Source of the DNA: Euwallacea fornicatus
Taxonomy: Eukaryota; Arthropoda; Insecta; Coleoptera; Curculionidae
DNA: 64,000 nucleotides
Reading direction: 5' to 3'
Assembly (NCBI RefSeq): GCF_040115645.1
Contig: NC_089554.1
Coordinates: forward strand, 806,001-870,000
Shown here: in pieces, positions 23,401 through 34,109 of the stretch
How the letters are laid out: each line of letters opens with the position of its first letter
Position numbering within the stretch: the stretch's first letter is position 1
Program-made: the position numbers and the translations under genes
The notes under the pieces: model-generated
Database searches by the model: none
What the model was told of the DNA's origin: nothing
The model's input: only the letters and a program-made list of their open reading frames with translations

Positions 23401-24640
23401 AATAAAATGCAGATAAGTGCAATATGTATTTCCACTCAGCAACTAGTAAGTACTTTGTCAATAATTAAATACGAGACTTCTAGAAATTTCTTTTCTTAAT
23501 AATAAAATTATACATTATAATAATCATGTTATATATGAAATAATATATATCATAATAATACATTGGAGAGCGAGAATCATAGTTTGTGCTGGTATCGTAT
23601 AATTTTGACAGACCGCACAGTAACTCACAATAGCCCTGACATAATACTGGTGAATAAGACACTTAGACATACTGCCCTAATTGAGGTAGCCATCATAAAC
23701 AAGAACAATTTGGTGACATAATGAAAAATCTATAAATACAAAGATTTATAGGAACAGATCGGAGAACATTGGGGAATGGGGAGTGTGCGCATAATCCCAG
23801 TGATCCTGTTTAGCAACAGCGCGTACTGTGTGCAAATTTCTGGGCAGGAAGGCATGACACCATGTCACCTAGGGCCCCTTACTACCATGCTCGTCCTACC
23901 GGATCTTATCCTTTCGATACCTATGTTATCTTTGATGAGGTGATCCCCCCTGCCAACAAAGAAGCGAAAAGGCATTTTCTTGTGGCATACTAACAATAAT
24001 ATTGCTAATAATAATGAAGGATTGTGATGATGTTAATAATAACTTAGCTGGCAGCGAAAGTTTATAAGTTATTTAGGGTGTAACGTCTCAACCGATTTAC
24101 CTGAGTCAGAGGTAAATGACTGTGAGCCTGTTAACTTACTGTTGAAGTTGACCTTTGACATTAAGCTTTGGCTCGTTAATTATTGATAAAATTACTAGTA
24201 CCCACATCAAGTTATGAAATCTTTTTGGTATAATACGTCTTGAATTAGCCTTATATATTGCTTGACTTGGCTTATTAAAGGATTTGACTCGGTTCCGTCT
24301 ATTGGAAAGTTAGCAGTGATAACATCAGGCTGTGAATCATTTAGTCTATGCCAACATAATAATAGTATAATATATATCAAGAGACTCAAGTAACTCTTTT
24401 AATCCCCCGGTAAAGTTTGCTGCCCGTAGATCTTTCGCCTCGAGCAAGGATAATTCGTTTGCGGCAAATCGTTAAGGGATTAAAAAGCGCTTTAGCCTTG
24501 CGGCATTTGTATTATTTTTTGCGTTTGGAAATATAGGTGTTTTTATTATTTTCACATAAAATATTATTAACTGTATAATACACCACATATATTGGTGCTC
24601 TCCGGTAATAGTCAAACACATTAGGACCTCGTATATAACT
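23401..24640. other. Non-coding stretch
   Basis: No gene or transposon terminus is recognised. A GC-richer patch (about 23750-23990) has no evident structure. 60-codon frames here are not supported by motifs. Confidence 0.3.
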
Positions 24641-26067
24641 TACTACCAATGTTAAGAGACTTTCTAAATGGAACTTGAAAGTTTACCTACAATACATATT
24701 ACTAATTAAAAAAAGAAATATTCTTGACCACAATTAAAGAAAAAACATTTAAATTAATCCATTATAAAGTTAAAAAATAAACTCACAAAAGCTTCTTTTA
24801 ATACTTTGTATGAACTTCTTTTGCTCGAATTACTGCAGCACATTTTTTGTGCATGGAGTTAATTAAATTGTCAATAATAGATTTGGCAATTGAAGACCAA
24901 CACATGTGTTCAAAGAGCCTCTCGAGGTTTTTATATTTTCTTTCCCGACATTTACGTTTTACAATCTCCTATATATTCTCTATCCGGTTTAGATCGAGAG
25001 ATTGCGATGGCCATTTGCACTTTTCCTCTCAAAAGGGACTCTTTTACTAATTTGGATGTTTGTTTGAGGTAGTTATTATGCTGAAACTGGTGGTTTAAAG
25101 ACATTACTTCTTCACAATACGGCACTATTTTAGTTTTTAAAATGTCACAATATATAGAACGTTCCATTTTTTTCTTAATTCTATAAAGCGAACCCCTCCC
25201 GAATCTAGAAAACACCTCCACACTAACACTGATTCATAGCCGTGTTTCACTGTCAACAAAACGTATTTCTTTATAAAATATTTCCTTAACAGGTCTTCTT
25301 ACATGCATTATTCCTTCAAAAAGAAATAAGGTAATTTTAGTTCCATCATTGGAAATCACCCGTTTCCATTGATCCGTGGGCCAATCCAAGTGGATACAAG
25401 TAAATTCAAGACGGGCTTTAACATTTTTCCCAAACGAAAGGGATTTACATGTCGGACCACGACAAAATATATCATTTTCAACTAATTTTCTTCTAATTGT
25501 TCTGGCACTGACCTCTAAATCACTTTTGGACACTGTCGTCTGCTTGATTTGAAGGGGAGATAAAAACGAGTTTTGTTTAGGGGTGTGAACAATTTGTCTG
25601 CCAATCTGCCTGTATTTTTAATCGGTATTATGGACCCAGACTCTTTTAAACGTTTTATTATTTTTTAAACAATACACCGATTAATTTATAAATATCCATC
25701 AATGTTAATTTGTTTAATACCACTAGTACATAGGCCCATAATTTTATTTTTTTAAATCTGTTGAATAAGTTTTTCTCCGCAAAATATTTTGAAATAATAA
25801 ATACTCAGATATTTCAAAACTGAACTTAAACATTGAAATTTAAAGGAAGAATAAAGTTTTGTTTATAACGTTTCTATATTTTCGTCTAATGAAACTTCTT
25901 TTTTTGTATTGTTAAAAATTTTAAGGGCCCATAATGTTTATATGTTTAAACAAATATATTGTTCGATTTGACAGAATTATTATAAGTTAGTACTATCCTG
26001 GATTTCTACATGTTAAAGGGAGTTTTCGCTATGTTCCTTTAGTTTCTATAATTTTGGCCAATATTAC
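24640..26067 (-). mobile_element. Tc1-like element, copy 2
   Basis: Near-identical to 3611-5073 across roughly 25020-26030, diverging toward both ends. The right terminus near GCCAATATTAC (to about 26067) resembles the inverted left end of copy 1. The left terminus is eroded, so that coordinate is approximate. Element E begins 8 bp further on. Confidence 0.75.
24798..25690 (-). pseudogene. Tc1-like transposase, frameshifted (copy 2)
   Basis: Same minus-strand order as copy 1: SARTIRRKLVENDIFCRG, then WKRVISNDGTKITLF at the first catalytic Asp (about 25380-25335), GSLYRIKKKMERSIYCDIL, QFQHNN with Asn at the second catalytic position (about 25090), and DLNRIENI, stop, EIVKRKCRERK (about 24985-24945). 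It ends AKEVHTKY before TAA at 24798-24800. It shares with copy 1 the two frameshifts near 25240 and 25200, but lacks copy 1's one-base deletion. QFQHDN in copy 1 versus QFQHNN here means copy 2 has also lost the second catalytic residue. Confidence 0.8.
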
Positions 26068-26074
26068 ATATGTA

Positions 26075-26901
26075 CATAGAAGACCAAAAGTCCGGCATAA
26101 GTTCATTAAAAATTAAAGGGAATATTTTTCATGAAAATACTGGAACACGTCAAATATTATTTCTACTTCGGCATTTTTTTCATGAAATAGACATGTATAC
26201 AAGATTACCCATATGATAGATAAAAGTACTTTTCCTTTTTTTCTTATGAAAATCCATGTATATAGTGAGTTCTTTGAGAAACTTAAAACATATTACATGC
26301 AACATTCTTTTGTCTAAAAACTGTTTTTGAAAAAAACTTTTAAAATAGAAAAAACGGTAGAACTATTAATAATTAAAAAATAACATTTTAAACTGCTATG
26401 ATCTAGTGTATTAAATATTTAAACTGGTCCCCGTTGGCTTCTTGTTAGTGGGTAAGTCGCAATTCAAATTCCTTAAGAGATTTTCTTATCATTTGAGGAG
26501 ATATTTATTGAGTTACTTAATTTTTTATAACTCTCCTATATTGTTAGGCTTATTCAATTACAACCTATGTTTTTGATAACCCCATTAAAAAAAGGTCCAT
26601 AGCGAGCGAGGTCAGGTAATGTAGCATACCACTCTAACTGCGCTCTTGTCTAATCCATCGAAAGAAATAAAAATTAAAATTGTTGAGGATTTCTGAAAAA
26701 AATCAAAAATAATATAATATATATAGGATTTCATAAAAAAAATAAAGAATACAGTTATCTATTACCTGGGTAACCCTGTAAACGTGTTTAACACGTCAAA
26801 AATGGGCAACTAAAAACAATAATTGACGTATCTCAACATTTTCATGAAAACGATTTCCTTCAAGTTTTAACGGATCTATTCAAGACTTTCGGTCCTCTAT
26901 G
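26075..26901 (-). mobile_element. Element E: 827-bp deletion derivative with TIRs over 110 bp
   Basis: The left end CATAGAAGACCAAAAGTCC after TA (26073-26074) mirrors GACTTTCGGTCCTCTATG before TA (26902-26903). Inner arms share TTTTCATGAAAAT and ACGTCAA. A transposase scrap lies on the minus strand inside. Confidence 0.8.
26440..26690 (-). pseudogene. C-terminal transposase scrap in element E
   Basis: From about 26660 the minus-strand reading is RWIRQERS, stop, SGMLHYLTSLAMDLFLMGLS, followed by decayed helix sequence. It corresponds to the RWIGRxG...WPARSPDLTPLDFFLWG block. Heavily mutated, with no catalytic function. Confidence 0.6.
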
Positions 26902-26903
26902 TA

Positions 26904-29900
26904 CCATTTATGAATACAGTTTTTTTTACTTAAAGTTTTTTTCCAATAAACATCCTACCCTGAACCCGTGCAGTTTTTTTATGTCCCGCAAGAGCAAAAA
27001 ATGAAAAAGAGAAAAAGTTCCATGGCAGGTTTTAATTTAACAATCATAACTCGCTCTTTCCATCATTTCACTAAACCAATTTCTAGTGCTTTGAATTTAA
27101 ATTAAAATAATTTATGGAATGAACACCGGACACTAATAATTTTTTTATTCGAATGCAAAATAAAACTAAAAGCTAAGGCAGAAAACAGTTTTATTTTAAA
27201 AGCTAGTGTTTCTACTCCATCTAACTCATTAGCTGGGTGCCAAAAATAAGTTACCTCTGCGCTCAATTTTCATTTACCGATAGCAAAAACTCCGTTCTGC
27301 TCAAGTTTTGCGAATAAATATTACAAGAAACTTTGTAAAGTACCTCGAGAGCGTTCAAGGAGTTATTTAGGAAGTTTCGATATAAAAGCATCTGAAGTTG
27401 TGCCAGGAAAATATCATCACTCTTTTAATGCAGTTAAGCTGAAGGCAAAAGTGTTTGAGGGGGAGTTTTTTGGAAGGAAATTGTTGAATTTTGCGCCGAT
27501 CTCACTTTCAATGCAATTAACTAAGTGTTTACATAGATAATCAAATATGACCAAATAGTGGAATATTAACGATTAACCCAAACATGTAAAACACATACGC
27601 AAGCAAATGCAGATACACGAGTTCGCTTGCTTTTCGATTTATCTAATATGGCGTTTAATAGAGATGTTATTGGCCACCGATTGTGCCCTCAACACACTAA
27701 ATGAACCATGAATTTAACAAACAATCTGCAAATGGGGCATGCGGTCTTGTTACATCCTGCTGGACATATACTGCATATGGTGGATAAAGCTATCTGCGTA
27801 TTTATGCGTATTATACAGGGTCCAGTCAAAATTGCTTTCAGCATATCCTTCAAATTTAATCAATACTCTGTGAATAAGTCTATTGTCTCAAAGCCTCAGC
27901 CATTCAGAATGCGGGACATTGAACTTTTTAGATTTAAACTTTATAAACAAGTTGGAGAAATAGATGGGGCACGATCTCAATTCCTAACCGAATTTAAGGC
28001 ACGTTGCTCTAAGGTGAATGGAGCAATATTTTTGTCAGTATTTCGTTCTTGCTTGGAATTTATACTGATACCTCCCGACCCAAGTACACGGGCGAAATAA
28101 ATCAACTTTCGAGATTTAAAAAATAACTCATCTTGAAATTTATGTAAGCCCTGATTTGGTCTCAGCTCCACCGGATTCGGAAGATTTTGTCACGAAAAAG
28201 AGCTTTTATTTTATGGTACAACACTATAATAAAAGGGCATGATAAGGTAATAATAAAGCTGCCCAAGTTCATATTTTGATATAGAAAAAAACATTAAGTC
28301 TGCGGCACAATGCGAGCTTTTTGTAAGAATGCGTATAAAAGAAACTTCAGACTTTGTAGTTTGCGCACAATAAGGCTCTCTTTTGAAATACCACTAGAGA
28401 TAATCTAAGAAAAATTGTATTTCGCGAAATTGTGGTCTAGTTTGGGCAGATTATTGCCTTGCTTATGGCCTTATGCTTGCCCAATCCTCATGTGGGCGAA
28501 TACGGGAGTGTAATTGACTATACAGAATTCTGAAATATTCAGAAATAAAAAATTAGTTAAAGCACGTAATTGTGTTTGCATGTTGTGCTAATACAAATTG
28601 TACCAACTTTGGCAAAGTTTTTCTTCCTTTTTTTCTGTGGGCTGAGTGCAGACGTTTTCAAAAACCGGAACCTAAGGAACAGATGGAGAGGTACCACGGC
28701 GAAAATTTAACGCAGAATGTCACTATTGAATTAGTATAAGACATTAATAAATATCAATTAAAGAGACATTTAACTAGTTCCATAGAAAAGGTCAAACTTG
28801 GTAACAGACTAAATCAATCGTACGCAATCTGCAACAAATCCCAAAATAATATTTCAGCCTCACTATTGAGCCCGAACGATTACGGAAACAATGAAGCTCC
28901 ACGTAAAATAATAATCCACATTCGCTCCCATCGTTCTCGCCAATACGTCAACTACGTTAGAGACTTAAAATTAGATCATTGGAATGAAAGTTATTCACTC
29001 CGTAATGCATGATAAAAGAGTCAACAAACAATACCAGTCAAAGTCACACAGATACAAAGAGAATCCCCCTCATACCTAAAATTCCAAAAATCTCTTAACT
29101 AGAAGTTCTAACTTCGCTTCAAATGCCGATTAATACTAGGTTTCGCCAATGTTCTTAAGATTATTTACATCGAGACACCATGTTATATGCGAGTTAGTAT
29201 TCTTCATCTCTAATTGCAATTTCAACTGAAGAACCACAAAGGCACCAGTGAAGAACTCAAGCCGAACTCACGAATCGACAAAATTGATTCCCAGGATGAT
29301 CCGCCAAGAAATTTTGGTACGATATAGGAGGTGAAAGAAATAAATTAAATTTTGTTGCGTTATTTATCGGCTTATTGACTTTTCCAAACATAAATTCGCA
29401 ATAATCGCGAAAACAACGTTTTTTAAACCGCAATTTCAAAATTGCCCTAAATTCGGGTCAAACGTTCTCAAAGCTCCTTTCCCTAAAACCCTAAAAACCC
29501 GAATATTAACCGCACCCGTCACTTGCTGATCGTATTATTATGCCCTTATAATCTTCGGTTGTACAAATTGACCTCAGCATTTGTCTGGTACGTGCCTGGA
29601 ATAGTTCCGCATCGTAAACTTACTGAACATCCGCTTTAAAAGAATTTCGGAAGCTTTCAAATATCCGTCAAAACGTAGGGCAACGCTTATGCTTATTGGT
29701 TTGTAATGAGGCAGCAATCGATCAGACTGCAATTATTGGAAACTGCGATGGGTTATAATGGTGCCAGGCTTCGAGGTTTGAATTTTAATAGGTCGCTTCC
29801 TGCTTTCTGCTAGGAAACGTAATAGTTTAGGGTGGAGCATAAGACCAGCACATTGAGGTGGAACGTTCGCTAATTTTTGCATGTAAAGCTTTTTCACCAC

Positions 29901-30393
29901 GTAAGAGAATGGCATAAAATTTGTTAAATTTTGCGTATAAAACCGCATAAAAGTAAATACACTTTCCGGTTTTATTACGTTCCCCCACTGGTAAAATAAA
30001 CACTCTCAAACTCTAATTTTGATAGAGAAATGGTTACCTACCTACATGCTCTAATATTTTCCTGTGCTTAATTAACCAGTCTCCTGTTGTTTGCCCCATA
30101 TTGCGTTCTTTTATAACCATTCAGGACGAATCTTGAAAACTTAAAAACCAGGGATCGTTTCATTTAGTTTCCAGCGTACGTAGCAGTGCCGTAACAATAG
30201 AAACTCAATTAACTTTTATGCTGTAGGAAAATCAACAAACTTTCCACGTTTTGCCATGTCATAAAACAGCCTGATGATAAAATGTAGGTAGGTACTCGTT
30301 GTACGTGTGTTGTTTAATTGCTTCTAGCGGAGTTGAGATGTTGAGAAGATTAAGCCGTTTCTTATTCTAAAAGGAAACCGCAGAAGGAATATA
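26904..30393. other. Gene-poor stretch
   Basis: The longest open frame, 130 codons on the plus strand at 27708-28100, has no recognised domain, and an orphan transposon-like end (CAGGGTCCAGTCAAAATTG at 27816 after TA) lies inside it. I do not support it as a gene. No other termini or motifs seen. This is the least TE-marked part of the window. Confidence 0.4.
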
Positions 30394-30670
30394 CAGCGCT
30401 TGTAAAAAGTATTGCAACAAGTTCATAACTTTTATAAACACGATATATAAAAAAAATGTTTAAATGCGTATAATTTCATTTTTAAAAAACGCATTTAATG
30501 TATTATTTCAGATGTTCAAACTTTTCACCCCTATCCAGTTACCTCTACTAACTTTTCATTTTTCAATGGAAAGGTACCCTCTATAATATATCAAATATAA
30601 GGTAATTCCATAAAAATACAATGGTATATTCAGAAGTAAAATTGAATCTACAGTTTCTTTAAGAAAATCC
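30394..30670 (+). mobile_element. Orphan terminal repeat of element B
   Basis: CAGCGCTTGTAAAAAGTATT after TA begins about 275 bp that match the left TIR of element B at 53914-54180 and 45597-45767, including TTTAATGTATTATTTCAGATG, CTATCCAGTTACC and AGGTAATTC phrases. No second end or coding part follows, so this is a solo TIR or truncated copy. Confidence 0.75.
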
Positions 30671-30939
30671 AAATCCTAAGAAGATTAAAAGCTTTAATCT
30701 TCGCTTCCTAGATAGTCCATCTATTCTTATTTCACTTTGAAAGAGATTGAAAAGATGACAATAAGACGTAGAAATTTCAACTCGTCTTCAATGTAAACAA
30801 TCTTTCAGGTACAAAATATTTTGGCTCCATAGAATTCATTAGCAGTTGTGTCTGAACTCAATTCGGACTTTTGGGAAAATTCCTAGGTTCTTTAACAACA
30901 ATGGATGTAAAGGCGTATCATAAAATCAAGCAGAGTTCT

Positions 30940-31470
30940 CGACTAGATTCATTTCCCGGGCTGTATGGTTTATTGCCCACACTTAGGGAACCCAGAATCT
31001 TCCCAAATACTCGACTCCAATGGGTGACAAGTGAAAGCCAACATCTGGTGGTTGCAACCAATTAAAATAAAAGACCAGATGTCAGCAACTAAGGGTCTAC
31101 AAGGGTAAGGAGCATGACGATATAAAACTTGGGTTATCTCAGCAGTTCCCCAAAACCAACCAAACAGAGCAGTTCATAAGATAACCCACTACAAACACTT
31201 GCATACATTAAAATTCACCGCAAATTGTGAAAACAAACATTTTGATGCTGCAACCCCCAGAAGTGAGGCACTCACCAAACGGTGGTCACACTTGTACCGA
31301 TTACATAACTAAATTAGTGTAAGGCTTCAGTTGTAAATAAATCGATTAAAGGTTACTTCTCAAGTCAGTTAACTTCAGTTCCTATCGACCTGACAAAAAC
31401 CGAAAGTGGTCCTTCGAAATCTTTACAACCCCAGGAACCAGTCCCGGAAGCAGAATCCACTAATTGACAT
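30940..31470 (+). mobile_element. Possible LTR-retrotransposon remnant (LTR plus start of internal region)
   Basis: A less AT-rich block holds a TATA-like GATATAAAAC (about 31118), an AATAAA (about 31335) and GTGGTCCTTCGAAATC (about 31399). A TGGTCCTTCG phrase is, from general familiarity, typical just inside 5' LTRs of BEL/Pao-type elements. LTR ends and target duplication were not established. The autonomous element starts 20 bp after this block. Confidence 0.3.
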
Positions 31471-31490
31471 CAATGTCCCATAGATTTATA

Positions 31491-31903
31491 CAGGGTGTCC
31501 TCGAATTACGTGGCCAAAATAATACCGCAGATTGTTTAAGTGAAAATAAGTCGATTTAACTAAACTTCCCTCAGTCCAAAAGTTGATAATTATGGAGCTA
31601 CAGGGTGTTAAAGTTGAAAAAAAAAATCACATTTTCTTTAATATCTTTCGATTTCTTTGAGTTAATTTCACGAAATTTCATATTTGAGGGTGTTTTAGGA
31701 TACGAAATTCAAATTTATTAACGATTTAGTTGTTTCTTCTAGGGGGCGTCACAAGCGACCATTAGGACACATTTAAATCTCTGTAACTTTTTCGTGCCAC
31801 GGTGTATATTATTTTGGTATTTAAAAACCTTTTTCCCTACCTTTTATACTTAAAAAAGGTATACTTTATTGACGTCGCTAGAAGCAACGGTTTTGGAGAA
31901 AAA
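31491..31903 (+). repeat. Left TIR (413 bp) of the autonomous element
   Basis: Carries a second TACAGGGTG at 31599, so an internal copy of the terminus starts 110 bp from the end. Left-arm markers distinguishing it from the right arm: GGGTGTTTTAGG, GGCGTCAC and CCATTAGG. Confidence 0.95.
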
Positions 31904-32080
31904 CACATAATTCTAATGCGATGCATATTTGCGTTGGCGCTTTTAAGTAAATAACTCAGTTGGCTATGTTTTTAATTGACATTTTAACACTTGAATTTGT
32001 TTCTCAAATGTCAGTTTTTTTATTTAGCCCTCAGTTTTTCTTGTCAGTTTCGCTTCTTTTTCCTGTAAATATCCATAAGT

Positions 32081-33169
32081 ATGGCCAATAAATTCACTTA
32101 TTCTGAAATGGTGGATATGCTGTTAGTTTATGGATTTTGCCGTTGTAATAGTCAAAAAAGTGTACGAGTTTACAAGGAAAAATATCCTTTCCGTAGAATT
32201 CCAAATCGGAAAACTTTTGTTAATATTGAAAGGCGTCTCCGCGAAAATGGCAAGTTTGAACCTGGGCATGCAGATTCTGGACGCGGACGAACAATAAGTA
32301 CAGTAGAAATGGAAGAAGAGGTTTTGGATGCTGTTCAAAGAAATCCAAAGGCCAGTACACGAGGTGTAGGACTGCAATTGGGAGATTCGAAATCACTAGT
32401 TCATAAAGTTTTTCAAGAACAATTGTTGCACCCCTATCATATTCAAAAAGTTCAAGACCTACAATTGCCCGTGAATTCTGCTCAACGTTTAAATTTTTGT
32501 CGGTTTATAATCCACAAAAGAATCGAAAATCCAAATTTTAGTAAGAAAATTTTGTTCGCAGATGAAGCTGTTTTTACTAGATACGGTATTTTTAATATGC
32601 ATAATGAACATGTTTATGCTTATGAAAATTCTCACGAGACAACAGTGACTCATTATCAGCATCGATTTAAAGTAAATGTCTGGGCTGGAATAGTAGATAA
32701 TTTTATTGTTGGTCCCTTTGTAATGCCAGATACGCTGAATGGTGATAACTACTTGAACTTTTTAGTACAAACTCTACCTATCTTATTAGAAGATTTGCCT
32801 TTACTCCTTCGTCGTGATCTTTGGTTTATGCATGATGGCGCACCTCCTCATTTTACTTTAAATGTAAGGCAACATTTAAATGAGGAATACCCACAACGTT
32901 GGATTGGAAGAGAAGGTGATGCACCTGTGAATTGGCCGGCTCGATCACCAGACTTGACACCCTGTGATTTTTTTTTATGGGGTGCCTTGAAATCAAAAGT
33001 TTATGCATCTCCAGTTCAAACGCGACAAGAATTGGAGGCAAGAATAATTCATGAAGTGGAATTATTGAAGAATACCCCTGAAATATTGTTTAGAGTACAA
33101 TGTAATTTCTTAAAAAGGATGAACTTATGCATACAGGAAAATGGTAAACACTTTGAACATTTGTTATGA
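32081..33169 (+). CDS. Intact transposase, IS630/Tc1/mariner superfamily (rosa-like, DUF4817 N-terminus)
   Basis: A 362-residue protein expected to act in the nucleus, binding the TIRs and cutting and rejoining the element at TA sites. Residues 5-60 form a DUF4817-type helix-turn-helix (YSEMVDMLLVYGFC, FVNIERRLRENGKF). Residues 74-125 form a second one (EMEEEVLDAVQRNPKASTRG, ending HPYHIQKVQDL). The DDE_3-type core follows: D161 in ILFADEAVF, FKVNVWAGIV at 196-205, D252 in FMHDGAPPHF, RWIGREGDAPVNWPARSPDL, and D296 in TPCDFFLWG. The tail is NGKHFEHLL. Spacing of 43 residues between D252 and D296 is longer than mariner (34) and near rosa-type (41). ATG at 32081 is the first in frame, in context AAGTATGG. 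No stops or frameshifts. Ordinary full length for the group. Confidence 0.95.
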   Translation: MANKFTYSEMVDMLLVYGFCRCNSQKSVRVYKEKYPFRRIPNRKTFVNIERRLRENGKFEPGHADSGRGRTISTVEMEEEVLDAVQRNPKASTRGVGLQLGDSKSLVHKVFQEQLLHPYHIQKVQDLQLPVNSAQRLNFCRFIIHKRIENPNFSKKILFADEAVFTRYGIFNMHNEHVYAYENSHETTVTHYQHRFKVNVWAGIVDNFIVGPFVMPDTLNGDNYLNFLVQTLPILLEDLPLLLRRDLWFMHDGAPPHFTLNVRQHLNEEYPQRWIGREGDAPVNWPARSPDLTPCDFFLWGALKSKVYASPVQTRQELEARIIHEVELLKNTPEILFRVQCNFLKRMNLCIQENGKHFEHLL

Positions 33170-33413
33170 TAGCAGATTAAATGAAAAAAAATTAAACCAA
33201 CAATTTACATAAGTTAATTTAATTAATTAGTAAGTGTTATTCTCGCTTGTTGTTGTTTCTTTGTTAATTCTTATTTTTGTTTTCTATTTAATAATATCTG
33301 ATTTTGAAAACTTATTGTTATACCTTTACTAATAATTATTTTTGAAAAACTTAATTTTTTTTAACGGAAAATAATTTTAAGGTAATTTGCATGCATCATC
33401 AGGCTTAGATGCA

Positions 33414-33825
33414 TTTTTCTCCAAAACCGTTGCTTCTAGCGACGTCAATAAAGTATACCTTTTCTAAGTATAAAAGGTAGGGAAAAAGGTTTTTAAATAC
33501 CAAAATAATATACACCGTGGCACGAAAAAGTTACAGAGATTTAAATGTGTCCCAATGGTCGCTTGTGGCGCCCCCTAGAAGAAACAACTAAATCGTTAAT
33601 AAATTTGAATTTCGTATCCTAAAATACCCTCAAATATGAAATTTCGTGAAATTAACTCAAAGAAATCGAAAGATATTAAAAAAAATGTGATTTTTTTTTC
33701 AACTTTAACACCCTGTAGCTCCATAATTATCAACTTTTGGACTGAGGGAAGTTTAGTTAAATCGACTTATTTTCACTCAAACAATCTGCGGTATTATTTT
33801 GGCCACGTAATTCGAGGACACCCTG
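33414..33825 (-). repeat. Right TIR (412 bp) of the autonomous element
   Basis: Inverse of the left arm, with its own markers (GGGTATTTTAGG, GGCGCCAC and CCATTGGG when read inward). It contains AATAAA at 33447-33452 on the plus strand, a candidate polyadenylation signal for the transposase transcript. The internal CACCCTGTA ends 110 bp from the terminus. Confidence 0.9.
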
Positions 33826-33827
33826 TA

Positions 33828-34109
33828 TAGACAGCGCTTCTCTGGTATAATTTCTATTTGTAATATCCCACTTTTCTTGACATGTCCTGTAAACTTGATC
33901 TGTATAACATCATTTCCAAGTAGCAAATTTGCAACTGAAAAACACTCAATTGGCCTTTTTGGGATCGCATAGAGTGGCCGTTTGAAAACGAAGTACGTGC
34001 AGTTCTGAACAGCTAAGAGAGTTTGCGAAAACCCACTCAGATACGTGAAACTGATTTTTTAGGGGGAAACATTTTTGGCTGATTCGGACTACCTTGTCTG
34101 TGATCCTCT
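33828..34109. other. Short unassigned spacer
   Basis: About 280 bp between two elements; no motif recognised. Confidence 0.4.

Larger units (their letters stand above)
31491..33825 (+). mobile_element. Apparently intact autonomous long-TIR DNA transposon
   Basis: A 2335-bp element flanked by TA (31489-31490 and 33826-33827), starting CAGGGTGTCCTCGAATTACG and ending with its inverse. The TIRs (31491-31903 and 33414-33825) differ at only a handful of positions. One uninterrupted plus-strand transposase occupies the interior. Near-identical TIRs, an intact frame and clean TA duplications all point to recent insertion. An internally deleted relative lies at 48374-49574. Confidence 0.95.

Noticed and set aside
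26430..26480. tRNA-like phrase (TGGCTTCTTGTTAGTGGGTA ... ATTCAAATTCC)
   Set aside because: No acceptor stem or anticodon arm could be folded around it, and it lies in a transposase relic.
27708..28100. 130-codon plus-strand open frame as a possible gene
   Set aside because: No domain or signal recognised, an orphan transposon-like end lies inside it, and no splice or promoter context is visible.
32123..33041. Minus-strand frames of 62-84 codons over the intact transposase
   Set aside because: Antisense shadows of the real plus-strand coding sequence.
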